A DNA stretch of 64,000 nucleotides, taken from assembly GCF_007990755.1 (NCBI RefSeq), contig NZ_BJXA01000012.1, positions 1 through 64,000 on the forward strand, read 5' to 3'. Each line of letters opens with the position of its first letter. Within the stretch, counting starts at the first letter, position 1. Shown here piece after piece: positions 57,231 through 64,000 of this stretch. The position numbers were made by a program, and so were the translations under genes. The DNA is from Nocardia ninae NBRC 108245 (lineage in GTDB: Bacteria > Actinomycetota > Actinomycetes > Mycobacteriales > Mycobacteriaceae). Below the pieces are notes generated by a model. It was not told the origin of the DNA. It worked only from the letters and a program-made list of their open reading frames with translations, and ran no database searches.

Positions 57231-57998
57231 ATGCGACATCCGGCCAGTCCGATCCTGAACGCGCTGACCTATCTGCCGGATCGGCGGATCCTGCAGACGC
57301 CGGCCATCCTCGGCATGGCCTACACCGACCTGTCGATCAGCACGGCGGACGGGGAAACGCTGCACGGCTGGTGGTTGCCCGCGCCGAAATCGGTCGGCCA
57401 CATCCTGTTCGCGCACGGCAACGCGGGCAATATCGGCGATCGGGTCGCGCTGTTCGCGCTGCTCGTAGAGGCCGGGTTCGATGTGCTCGCGTTCGACTAT
57501 CGCGGATACGGGCGCAGCACCGGCCGCCCCACCGAACACGGCACCTATCTGGACGCCCGCGCGGCCCGCCGGGTACTGCTCGAGCAACCCGGTGTCGACG
57601 CGAATCATGTTCTCTACCTGGGGAAGTCACTCGGCGGCGGTGTCGTGCTCGAACTCGCCCAGGCGCATCCGCCCGCGGGCGTGATGCTGATGTCGACCTT
57701 CTCCGGCCTGCGCGACGCCGCCAGATCCGTCTATCCGTTCCTGCCCGGCCCGCTCGTCCCCGACGCGTACCCGAACGCGCGGCGCATCCGCACCCTGCGC
57801 TCCCCGGTTCTGATCATGCACGGCGACCAGGACGAACTCCTGCCGCTGCGGCACGCCGAACGCCTCTACGCCGCGGCCCGCGAACCGAAACGCCTGCAGA
57901 TCTTTCCTGGCGCGGGCCACAACGACCTGATCATGGTGGGCGGCTCGGCCTGGTTCGAGCTGGTGCGTGACTGGGCCGGTGCCATCGTCCGGTCGTGA
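57231..57998 (+). CDS. Alpha/beta hydrolase (BEM46/ABHD13-like)
   Basis: A 255-aa serine hydrolase. LHGWWLPAP and HILFAHGNAGNIGDRV form the oxyanion region, FDYRGYGRSTGRPTEHGTYL is the typical ABHD13/BEM46 string, the nucleophile is in YLGKSLGGGVVLELA, and the acid and His lie in MHGDQDELLPLRHAERL and GAGHNDL. No signal peptide is clear, although the first 30 residues are mildly hydrophobic. It follows the MarR regulator gene in the same direction. The substrate is unknown. Confidence 0.88.
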   Translation: MRHPASPILNALTYLPDRRILQTPAILGMAYTDLSISTADGETLHGWWLPAPKSVGHILFAHGNAGNIGDRVALFALLVEAGFDVLAFDYRGYGRSTGRPTEHGTYLDARAARRVLLEQPGVDANHVLYLGKSLGGGVVLELAQAHPPAGVMLMSTFSGLRDAARSVYPFLPGPLVPDAYPNARRIRTLRSPVLIMHGDQDELLPLRHAERLYAAAREPKRLQIFPGAGHNDLIMVGGSAWFELVRDWAGAIVRS

Positions 57999-58031
57999 GG
58001 CGGCGCGCCTTGTGCTGCGTAGCCTGGTGCC

Positions 58032-58550
58032 ATGACAGAAAACAGCGAGATGGCGGCCCGTCTGGCGGCACTGTCCGACCGCGAACTGATCGGCGTGCTG
58101 CTGGTCGCCACGGCGGAACGACCCGGCTTCGCGACCGTGCACGCGGCCCTGATCGGCCTCCTGGAAACCGGTGATGCGACCGCCTCACCAGGTGTGACTC
58201 CTACCACGATGCCTACGTCGGTGCATGACGCTCCGCCGCTGCACGACGTATCCGGCCAGGTCGGAGGGGGCTCCGCAGTACCCGCGGTACCGGTACCGCC
58301 GACCGGTATCACGGCACCGACTGAGACGGGTGGATATTCCTCCTCCGGTGTCCCTACTTGGGGGTCAGTTCGCGATAAGGTCGAGCAGCGCTACGGCACC
58401 GCGCAGGGGATGAGCGAGCTCGACCAGCAGACCCCGGCGGGCCGCAGCGCCGACGAGCAATGGGACGCGCGCGAGCAGGCGGCGCGTGAACGCCTGGATC
58501 AGATACGGAAGTCGTTGCGCGGCAACGACACCGAAACACACGGGCCGTAA
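58032..58550 (+). CDS. Hypothetical protein with disordered middle
   Basis: A 172-aa protein I do not recognise. Residues 1-45 form a helical start (AARLAALSDRELIGVLLVAT), residues 50-110 are low-complexity Pro/Thr/Gly/Val, and residues 115-170 are charged and helical (WDAREQAARERLDQIRKSLR), possibly a coiled coil. There is no signal peptide or membrane helix. It lies 33 bp after the hydrolase and 42 bp before the next hypothetical gene, all on the same strand, so it may be part of one transcript with them. Confidence 0.6.
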   Translation: MTENSEMAARLAALSDRELIGVLLVATAERPGFATVHAALIGLLETGDATASPGVTPTTMPTSVHDAPPLHDVSGQVGGGSAVPAVPVPPTGITAPTETGGYSSSGVPTWGSVRDKVEQRYGTAQGMSELDQQTPAGRSADEQWDAREQAARERLDQIRKSLRGNDTETHGP

Positions 58551-58592
58551 CCTGGCCGGGCGCCGTACTACGACTGTGATTGGTGGAACTCG

Positions 58593-59615
58593 ATGCCCGA
58601 GCCGCGCGAGATTGCTGAACGGCTACTCGATGCCCAGGTCGACTTCGTGCTGGCCGAGGTCAGTGGCGACCGCTTCGCCGAAGTCGTTGCCCGCGATGTC
58701 GAGTCGGTGCTCGGTGTCGCGGACACTCTGATCTTCCGCGACATCGTCGAGGTCGATCAGGCCAAGCAGACCGTCGCGACGATCATCGACCTGATCGGTG
58801 GCAGTCCGGTGCTCGCCGACATGGTCGGGGTATTCGCCGATTCGATCTACGACCACATCGCGAACAACAACGACTACACCCTCGGCCAGGTGGTCGACCG
58901 CGAACCGGTGGAGGCGTTGCTGGAGAAGATCTTCGGCATGCACCAGGCGCAGGAGCGCATCCTGGACCGGCTCACCGAGAGCCCGCTGGTCGCCACCGTC
59001 GCGTCGAAGTTCGTAGACAAGTTGATCTCCGATTTCATGGAGGCCAATAAGCAGTTCGCCGGCAAGATCCCCGGTGTCTCCTCGCTGATCTCGATGGGCC
59101 AGTCCGCCGCCAAGAGCGCGAAGAAGGCGACCGAGAGCACCTTCATCGGCGACATGGCAGGCAAGGGCGCGGTTTTCGCGCTCAAGCGCACCAACAACGC
59201 GATCCGGGAAATGTTGCGCGACGCACCGGTGCACGACGCCGCGATGGAATTCTGGGACCTGCACGCCGACGAACCGGTGAGTGGGCTGCGCGATTATCTG
59301 TCGCAGCGGGACCTGAACGAACTGGTGCTGCTCTGCTATGAAATCGCGGTCACCACCAGGGAGAAGGAATACTTCGGTCTGCTTGTCGAGGAATGCGTCG
59401 AGGTGTTCTTCACGAAGTACGGCGATTACACGCTCGCGGCCATGCTGCCCGAGCTCGGCCTCTCCGGTGCCGACATCACCACCGAAATCCTGCGCTACGG
59501 CCCCGCCGTCATAGACGGCGCGAAGCGAAACGGCGTGCTGTCCAAGCTGATTCGGGAGCGGCTCGAGCCGTTCTACACCTCCGAGCAGGTCCTCGCGATC
59601 CTCGGCGGCGCGTAG
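58593..59615 (+). CDS. Conserved actinobacterial hypothetical protein
   Basis: A 340-aa, mostly helical soluble protein without a recognised domain. Conserved-looking parts are AERLLDAQVDFVLAEVSGDR at the start, DYTLGQVVDREPVEALLEKI, a glycine/serine-rich stretch GKIPGVSSLISMGQSAAKSA in the middle, and YGDYTLAAMLPELGLSGADI near the end. Its layout, helical arms around a small flexible centre, suggests a scaffold or membrane-associated protein rather than an enzyme. It is the last gene before a long regulatory gap ahead of the conservon-like operon. Confidence 0.75.
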   Translation: MPEPREIAERLLDAQVDFVLAEVSGDRFAEVVARDVESVLGVADTLIFRDIVEVDQAKQTVATIIDLIGGSPVLADMVGVFADSIYDHIANNNDYTLGQVVDREPVEALLEKIFGMHQAQERILDRLTESPLVATVASKFVDKLISDFMEANKQFAGKIPGVSSLISMGQSAAKSAKKATESTFIGDMAGKGAVFALKRTNNAIREMLRDAPVHDAAMEFWDLHADEPVSGLRDYLSQRDLNELVLLCYEIAVTTREKEYFGLLVEECVEVFFTKYGDYTLAAMLPELGLSGADITTEILRYGPAVIDGAKRNGVLSKLIRERLEPFYTSEQVLAILGGA

Positions 59616-60105
59616 TTCCACCGCCACTTGCTGGCGCGTTGCTGATCGGCGCCGAGTAGACGTAACTCTCGGTGCCGCCAAGTGGTGTGTGCCGTGCCGG
59701 CACGAGGTGCGAGCAGGTCGCCGACTCCGCTACTATCCGAGGGCATTTCGGGTCGGCGCCCGGAGTGTCGACGGTTCTTCCTGTTGATCCCCCCGACCGG
59801 GTGGGTTATTAGTTCTGCTTCAACCTTGTACAAGATTAACTGACCGCAACTGGACAGTTAGTAGCAACAGGTTGCAGCTCGGGTTGAAAAGTATGAACAA
59901 AGTTCCCCATCCGGGGTTCTCGAGTTGACGCCGGACCGGGCATATGGGATTTTGCTCGGAGACTTTCCGTGCGCTCGTCGTGGAGCTGTCACGGCCGGCT
60001 TTTCGGAGGAGTAGCAGGTTGGTGCGTTCGCGTCTACGGCAACCAAAGCCCGGGGACACACCGGATCTCATATCTGCGGTTTCCCCCGGGATACCCAGCG
60101 GCAGA
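59616..60105. other. Long regulatory region ahead of the conservon-type operon
   Basis: 490 bp with lowered G+C and no gene. It holds a perfect CTTGTACAAG palindrome (59825-59834) and an inverted repeat TAACTG (59837-59842) with CAGTTA (59855-59860), likely promoter or operator elements of the operon at 60106. An in-frame ATG at 59944 gives an unlikely 54-residue extension. Confidence 0.45.
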
Positions 60106-62766
60106 ATGGCGGCCATCGTCCGGCCCCGCACCATCGGTGGTCAGCTCACCCGAATTCTCGCGCTCGCGCTGATTTTGGTGCTCGCCCTGCTGGGAGTCAC
60201 TGTCTTCCGGGAGATCTCGGACTATCGCGAGTCCAACGACACGGTGAAGGCCGTCTCGCTGGCGCTGAGCGTGCAGGACCTCACCAACCAGATCCAGCGC
60301 GAGCTCGGGCTCAGCAATGGTCTGCTCGGTGGTGACAACCGTCTGCAGCAGCCCCTGATCGACCAGCGGGGCAAGGTCGACGCGGCACTCGCCTCGCTGA
60401 CCGCCGACGCGGCCGGGGACGCCCCCGGCGCCGATCAGGTGCGCTCGGCGCTCGGCCAGCTGAACCTGCTGTCGAACACCCGCACTCAGATCGACTCGCG
60501 CCGCGTCAGCAGGCAGGTCGTCTTCCAGTTCTACACCGACGGCGTGAGCGCGCTGAACCGCCTCGCGCTCGGCCTCGACCAGGCCCGCGACCCGCAGATC
60601 CAGCGCGGACTGCAGGCGCTGTACGCGCTCGGCGCGGCCAAGGAAGAGGTCGACAAGGAGCGAGGCTTCCTCAACGGCGTCTTCACCGCGGGCCGGTTCA
60701 ACGGCGGTGAGTACGTGCAGTTCATGGAGATCCGCTCCACCAAGCTCGCGGGCTTCACCGCGTTCTCCCGCTACGCGACCAAGAGCCAGCAGGCCAAGCT
60801 GGACGCGGCGATGTTGAGCGAGAACGCCACCAAGGCAGAGCAATCGGAGAACATCGCGATCGCCTCCAGCGAGGGCCCGCTGGTCCGCGAGGTCGATCCG
60901 ATGACCTGGTGGACGCAGATGTCCAGCGTCCTCGATGAACAGCGCACCGTGCAGCAGGCGGTCGGCAACGACGTGCAGGAGCGCGCGGACAGCCTGCGTA
61001 ATGCCGCTGCCACCAAGCTGATCGCCTTCCTCGTCATCTCCGCGATCGCCATCGCCGCCATGATCGTGCTGGTGATCACCTCGGTGCGCGCCATCGTGCG
61101 CCCGCTGGCCGCGTTGGCCGGCGAGGCCGACGATGTGGCCTCGCGCCGCCTGCCTCAGGTCATCGAGGCGTGGTCGCGGGCCGACGACAGTCGGCCGGAG
61201 GCGCCGATGCCGGTGCAGGCCCCGCCCGGGGCGAGTACCGAGATCGCCGCCGTGGCAGGCGCACTCGACCGGGTGCAGACCACCGCCTTCGAACTCGCCT
61301 CGCAGCAGGCGCTGGTGCGCCGCAACACCACCGAGTCGATGGCCAACCTGGCCAGGCGCAACCAGAACCTGGTTCGCCGCCAGCTCGGCCTGATCAGCGA
61401 GTTCGAGCGCGAGGAACTCGATCCCAAGGGTCTGTCGAACCTGTTCGAGCTCGACCACCTGGCCACCCGCATGCGCCGCAACGCCGAGAGCCTGCTGGTG
61501 CTCGTCGGTGAGGCCAGCCCGCGGCGCTGGGCCCAGCCCATCGCGTTGAGCGACGTGATCCGGGCCGGCCTGTCCGAGGTCGACGACTACCGCCGGGTGG
61601 TACTGCGCCGGGTGGACGACGTCATGATCACCGGCGCGGTGGTCAGCGAGCTCGCGCACATGCTCGCCGAGCTGATCGAGAACGGACTCGCCTTCTCCCC
61701 ACCGGATCTCGAGGTCGAGATCTACGGCCGCCGGGTGCCGCACGGGTATCTGCTGGCGGTCGTCGACCACGGTGTCGGCATGCCGATGGACCAGCTGGCT
61801 CAGTCGAACGCCAGGCTGCGCGGTGAGCAGGACTTCATCGTCGCGCCCACCCGCTACCTGGGCCACTACGTGGTCGGCCGGCTGGCCGAGCGGCTCGGTA
61901 TCGACGTCGAGCTGAACGTCTCGCCGGTCAGCGGCATCGTCGCGCGGATGTCGCTGCCGCTGGAGATCCTTGTCCAGGAACAGGATCGGCGGCCCGCCGC
62001 GGTGCAGGCCAAGATCTCTGGCGCCGGGCTGGAGCGCTCCTGGGGCGCCGACTCGGAGTCGACCAGCGTGCCCGAGCTCGAACCGTCGCCCACCAACGGC
62101 GCGATGACCTCGCCCGCGGTGATCCGCGGGACCAACGCGCCGGAGCCGACTGTGCCGACCCGGCGGGGTCCCGCACACGCGGCGCCGTCGAACGAGCACA
62201 ACGGCACGCCTCGCCAGGCCGAGGGTCCGTGGACCGCGGCACAGCGGGCGATACCGCGCGAAGAGCGGTTCGACACCGGCCCGCAGCACGCGGCACCGCC
62301 CGCCTCCGGGCCCGCCACCTCCGCGTACTCCCAATTCGTGTCCCCGCCAACGGTTTCCACCCCGCCGGACAACGCGGACCGGTTGCTGACCGATACCGGT
62401 ACGTGGCGGCTGCCGGATGCGCCGCCGGAGCCCCACCACGGCGTCAACGGGGCGGCGCCTGCGGGCGCGGGACCGCGCACCACGCGTAACGGACTTGTCA
62501 AGCGCAACAAGAAGTCTCGTTCCGCGGGCACGGCGCCGGGCACCGAACCGCGCCGGGAAACCAACGGCGCCAACGAACGTCGCGATCGGGCGCCGATTCC
62601 GGAACGCTCGCCGGAGGAAACCCGTAGCATGCTTTCGTCGTTCCGGGCCGGACACGAGCGCGGTGTACCGCCGCCGCCGTCGACGACCCGTCCGTATGTC
62701 GGTGCCCGCGACCACGACGCCCGCGCCGACGATCAGGCTCAGACCATCGCAGAGGAGAACCGGTGA
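60106..62766 (+). CDS. Conservon CvnA-type sensor ATPase with nitrate-sensor-like domain
   Basis: An 886-aa membrane sensor. Two membrane helices (about residues 14-34, ILALALILVLALLGVTV, and 305-330, LIAFLVISAIAIAAMIVLVI) flank an external all-helical domain of the nitrate/nitrite-sensing (NIT) type. A HAMP-like linker, ASQQALVRRNTTESMANLAR then NQNLVRRQL, and a GHKL ATPase domain (ELAHMLAELIENGLAFSPP, DHGVGMP) follow. I see no phospho-accepting His in the H-box position, so it may not act as a normal kinase. The last 250 residues are a disordered Pro-rich tail. The Roadblock gene overlaps its stop. The start is the ATG at 60106. Confidence 0.88.
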   Translation: MAAIVRPRTIGGQLTRILALALILVLALLGVTVFREISDYRESNDTVKAVSLALSVQDLTNQIQRELGLSNGLLGGDNRLQQPLIDQRGKVDAALASLTADAAGDAPGADQVRSALGQLNLLSNTRTQIDSRRVSRQVVFQFYTDGVSALNRLALGLDQARDPQIQRGLQALYALGAAKEEVDKERGFLNGVFTAGRFNGGEYVQFMEIRSTKLAGFTAFSRYATKSQQAKLDAAMLSENATKAEQSENIAIASSEGPLVREVDPMTWWTQMSSVLDEQRTVQQAVGNDVQERADSLRNAAATKLIAFLVISAIAIAAMIVLVITSVRAIVRPLAALAGEADDVASRRLPQVIEAWSRADDSRPEAPMPVQAPPGASTEIAAVAGALDRVQTTAFELASQQALVRRNTTESMANLARRNQNLVRRQLGLISEFEREELDPKGLSNLFELDHLATRMRRNAESLLVLVGEASPRRWAQPIALSDVIRAGLSEVDDYRRVVLRRVDDVMITGAVVSELAHMLAELIENGLAFSPPDLEVEIYGRRVPHGYLLAVVDHGVGMPMDQLAQSNARLRGEQDFIVAPTRYLGHYVVGRLAERLGIDVELNVSPVSGIVARMSLPLEILVQEQDRRPAAVQAKISGAGLERSWGADSESTSVPELEPSPTNGAMTSPAVIRGTNAPEPTVPTRRGPAHAAPSNEHNGTPRQAEGPWTAAQRAIPREERFDTGPQHAAPPASGPATSAYSQFVSPPTVSTPPDNADRLLTDTGTWRLPDAPPEPHHGVNGAAPAGAGPRTTRNGLVKRNKKSRSAGTAPGTEPRRETNGANERRDRAPIPERSPEETRSMLSSFRAGHERGVPPPPSTTRPYVGARDHDARADDQAQTIAEENR

Positions 62767-63191
62767 CCACTCACTTGCCGAGCGCCGACCCGCACACGTT
62801 CAACTGGATGCTCGCCAACTTCGTCCGGGAAACCGACGGCGTCCGCGACACCGTGGCGGTCTCCTCGGACGGATTGCTCATCGCGATGTCCGATGGTCTG
62901 GACCGCACCTCAGCCGACCGGCTCTCCGCCATGGTGTCCGGTCTGGCCAGCCTCGCCAAGAGCGCATCGCGCAGTTACTCGTTCGATGGGCTCAAACTGA
63001 TCATGATCGAGATGAAGCGGGGCTTCCTGCTCGTCTCGGCCATGGGTGACGGCAGTTGCCTGGGCGTCATCGCCGACGGTAACTGCGATGTCGGTCTGGT
63101 CGGCTACGAAATGGCCGTGCTGGCCGAACGCGCCGGGTCGCTCCTTGACCCGACGTTGATTTCCGAATTGCGAGAGACGTTGCGAAGATGA
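62763..63191 (+). CDS. Roadblock/LC7 domain protein (CvnB-type)
   Basis: A 142-aa Roadblock/LC7 protein, a family that binds and regulates small GTPases. It contains FNWMLANFVRETDGVRDTVA, SSDGLLIAMSDGLDRTSADR and GFLLVSAMGDGSCLGVIAD. The GTG start overlaps the stop of the sensor gene and its own stop overlaps the DUF742 gene (ATGA), so the four genes are translated as a coupled set. It is expected to link the sensor to the GTPase. Confidence 0.95.
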   Translation: MTTHLPSADPHTFNWMLANFVRETDGVRDTVAVSSDGLLIAMSDGLDRTSADRLSAMVSGLASLAKSASRSYSFDGLKLIMIEMKRGFLLVSAMGDGSCLGVIADGNCDVGLVGYEMAVLAERAGSLLDPTLISELRETLRR

Positions 63192-63634
63192 GAGATCCTG
63201 ACCGGCCGAGGCTGCCGGACCCGCGGATGATCCCGATGAACCAGATGTTCGGATGGTTCGATCCGGATCGTCCAGGCCAAAAAGAAGCCCCGGCCGAAGA
63301 GCTTGTCGACAGTGATGAACAGTTTGTGCGTCCCTTTGTCGTCACCGCGGGGCGCACCACGCCGTTGATGGACGGTTTGCGCATCGAAACCCTGGTGCAG
63401 GCACCGCCTTCGGCGCTGTCCGCACCGCTGCAGTTCGAGCAGCGCACCGTGGTGCAGCTCTGTCAGCAGCCGCACTCCATCGCGGAAATCGGTACCGCGC
63501 TGCGCGTTCCGGTCGGTGTCGCGAAGGTCGTCGTGAGCGACCTCGTCGCCGGGGGCTACGCGACGGTGCGTGAGGCCGATCAACTGTCCACCGCTGCCAT
63601 CGAGAGGATCAGGGACCTTGTACGGGCACTCTGA
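63188..63634 (+). CDS. DUF742 protein (CvnC-type)
   Basis: A 148-aa DUF742 protein, the third member of the conservon module. RPFVVTAGRTTPLMDGLRIE and SIAEIGTALRVPVGVAKVVV then VSDLVAGGYATV are the family core; the latter resembles a winged-helix fold. The first 50 residues are polar and variable. The ATG at 63188 overlaps the Roadblock stop, and the GTPase gene begins inside its end. It is thought to join sensor and GTPase in a membrane complex. Confidence 0.95.
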   Translation: MRDPDRPRLPDPRMIPMNQMFGWFDPDRPGQKEAPAEELVDSDEQFVRPFVVTAGRTTPLMDGLRIETLVQAPPSALSAPLQFEQRTVVQLCQQPHSIAEIGTALRVPVGVAKVVVSDLVAGGYATVREADQLSTAAIERIRDLVRAL

Positions 63635-64000
63635 CAACCCGCCGCCCGCCCCGACGATGCCGTCCTCGGTCAAGATCGTGATCAGCGGTGGATTCGGCGT
63701 CGGCAAAACCACGTTCATCGGCGCCATCTCCGAGATCGAGCCGCTGGTCACCGAGGCCGCGATGACCGAGGTCGCGATCGGCGTCGACGATCCGGGCCGG
63801 CGCGCGGAGAAGACGCAGACCACGGTCGCGCTCGACTTCGGCCGAATCACCTTGGACCGCTCGCTGATCCTGTACCTGTTCGGTACGCCGGGCCAGGACC
63901 GATTCGTCTTCCTGTGGGACGACCTGGTCGACGGCGCGCTCGGCGCGGTGATCATGGTGGACACCAGCCGGATCGGCGACTGCTACCCGGTGCTGGACTA
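63618..64000 (+). CDS. Conservon CvnD-type GTPase (partial, C-terminus outside window)
   Basis: At least 127 residues of a Ras-like small GTPase; the 3-prime end lies beyond the window. The P-loop is VISGGFGVGKTTFIGAISEI, the switch region has TQTTVALDFGRITL, and the Walker B/G3 motif is YLFGTPGQDRF (PGQ instead of the usual AGQ). The likely start is the TTG at 63618, overlapping the DUF742 gene by 17 bp, with AGAGGA upstream; an ATG at 63657 is the alternative. It forms an operon with the preceding three genes. Confidence 0.92.
   Translation, partial: MYGHSDNPPPAPTMPSSVKIVISGGFGVGKTTFIGAISEIEPLVTEAAMTEVAIGVDDPGRRAEKTQTTVALDFGRITLDRSLILYLFGTPGQDRFVFLWDDLVDGALGAVIMVDTSRIGDCYPVLD

Overview
This is high-GC actinobacterial DNA, most likely from Nocardia or a close relative (Corynebacteriales). 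The backbone order rpsA, coaE, DUF402, uvrB, a universal stress protein like Rv1636, uvrA, infC-rpmI-rplT, a SpoU-family methyltransferase, pheS-pheT is the order I recall from Mycobacterium tuberculosis (about Rv1630 to Rv1650). Accessory genes are inserted between these backbone genes. No tRNA, rRNA, CRISPR array or intact insertion sequence was seen. All product names come from reading protein motifs by eye; no search was run.

Region 1 (1-8620): a cut-off methyltransferase diverges from rpsA. It is followed by a TetR regulator tail to tail with an MMPL exporter that has a strong palindrome in its promoter, an NAD(P)-binding protein divergent from a second TetR regulator, and a membrane protein whose layout resembles pentameric ligand-gated ion channels.

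Region 2 (8722-13732) is the most interesting part. A Fur/Zur-type box (16 of 19 positions of the classical Fur consensus) lies ahead of four tightly packed genes: an SbnB-like dehydrogenase, a PLP decarboxylase, an SbnA-like PLP synthase and a MATE exporter. There is no NRPS or siderophore (NIS) synthetase. This fits a small metal-regulated, aminocarboxylate (opine-like) metallophore, possibly like the zincophore ethylenediamine-disuccinate. A phospholipase C remnant with a large internal deletion follows.

Region 3 (14922-25357): coaE fused to a GrpB domain, two DUF402 paralogues, uvrB, a VOC protein and an AraC regulator, a DoxX protein, a 19-codon ORF with a very strong ribosome site, the stress protein, and a HelD/HelR-type RNA polymerase recycling ATPase.

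Region 4 (25565-37045): a monooxygenase-like protein, a PAS-PAS-GGDEF diguanylate cyclase, an orphan ketosynthase behind a perfect 20-bp palindrome, and a hypoxia/dormancy locus (long DevS-like kinase, RafH-like ribosome hibernation factor, short DevS-like kinase, DosR). A glycosyltransferase and a glycogen-debranching-like glycosidase follow, separated by a 162-bp nested palindrome that has a relative upstream of uvrB.

Region 5 (37208-48790): uvrA with a lysine/alanine-rich histone-like tail, an XRE regulator with a small partner, a secreted protein behind a G-rich tract, several alpha/beta hydrolases, an eight-unit degenerate tandem repeat, an excisionase-like regulator with a 43-bp palindrome, and a TetR-controlled flavin monooxygenase.

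Region 6 (48892-64000): DUF1844 and DinB proteins, the infC operon with an ATC start codon and an attenuator-like leader, pheS-pheT, a MarR regulator and hydrolase, two actinobacterial hypotheticals, and a conservon-type operon (sensor ATPase, Roadblock, DUF742, GTPase) that runs off the window.
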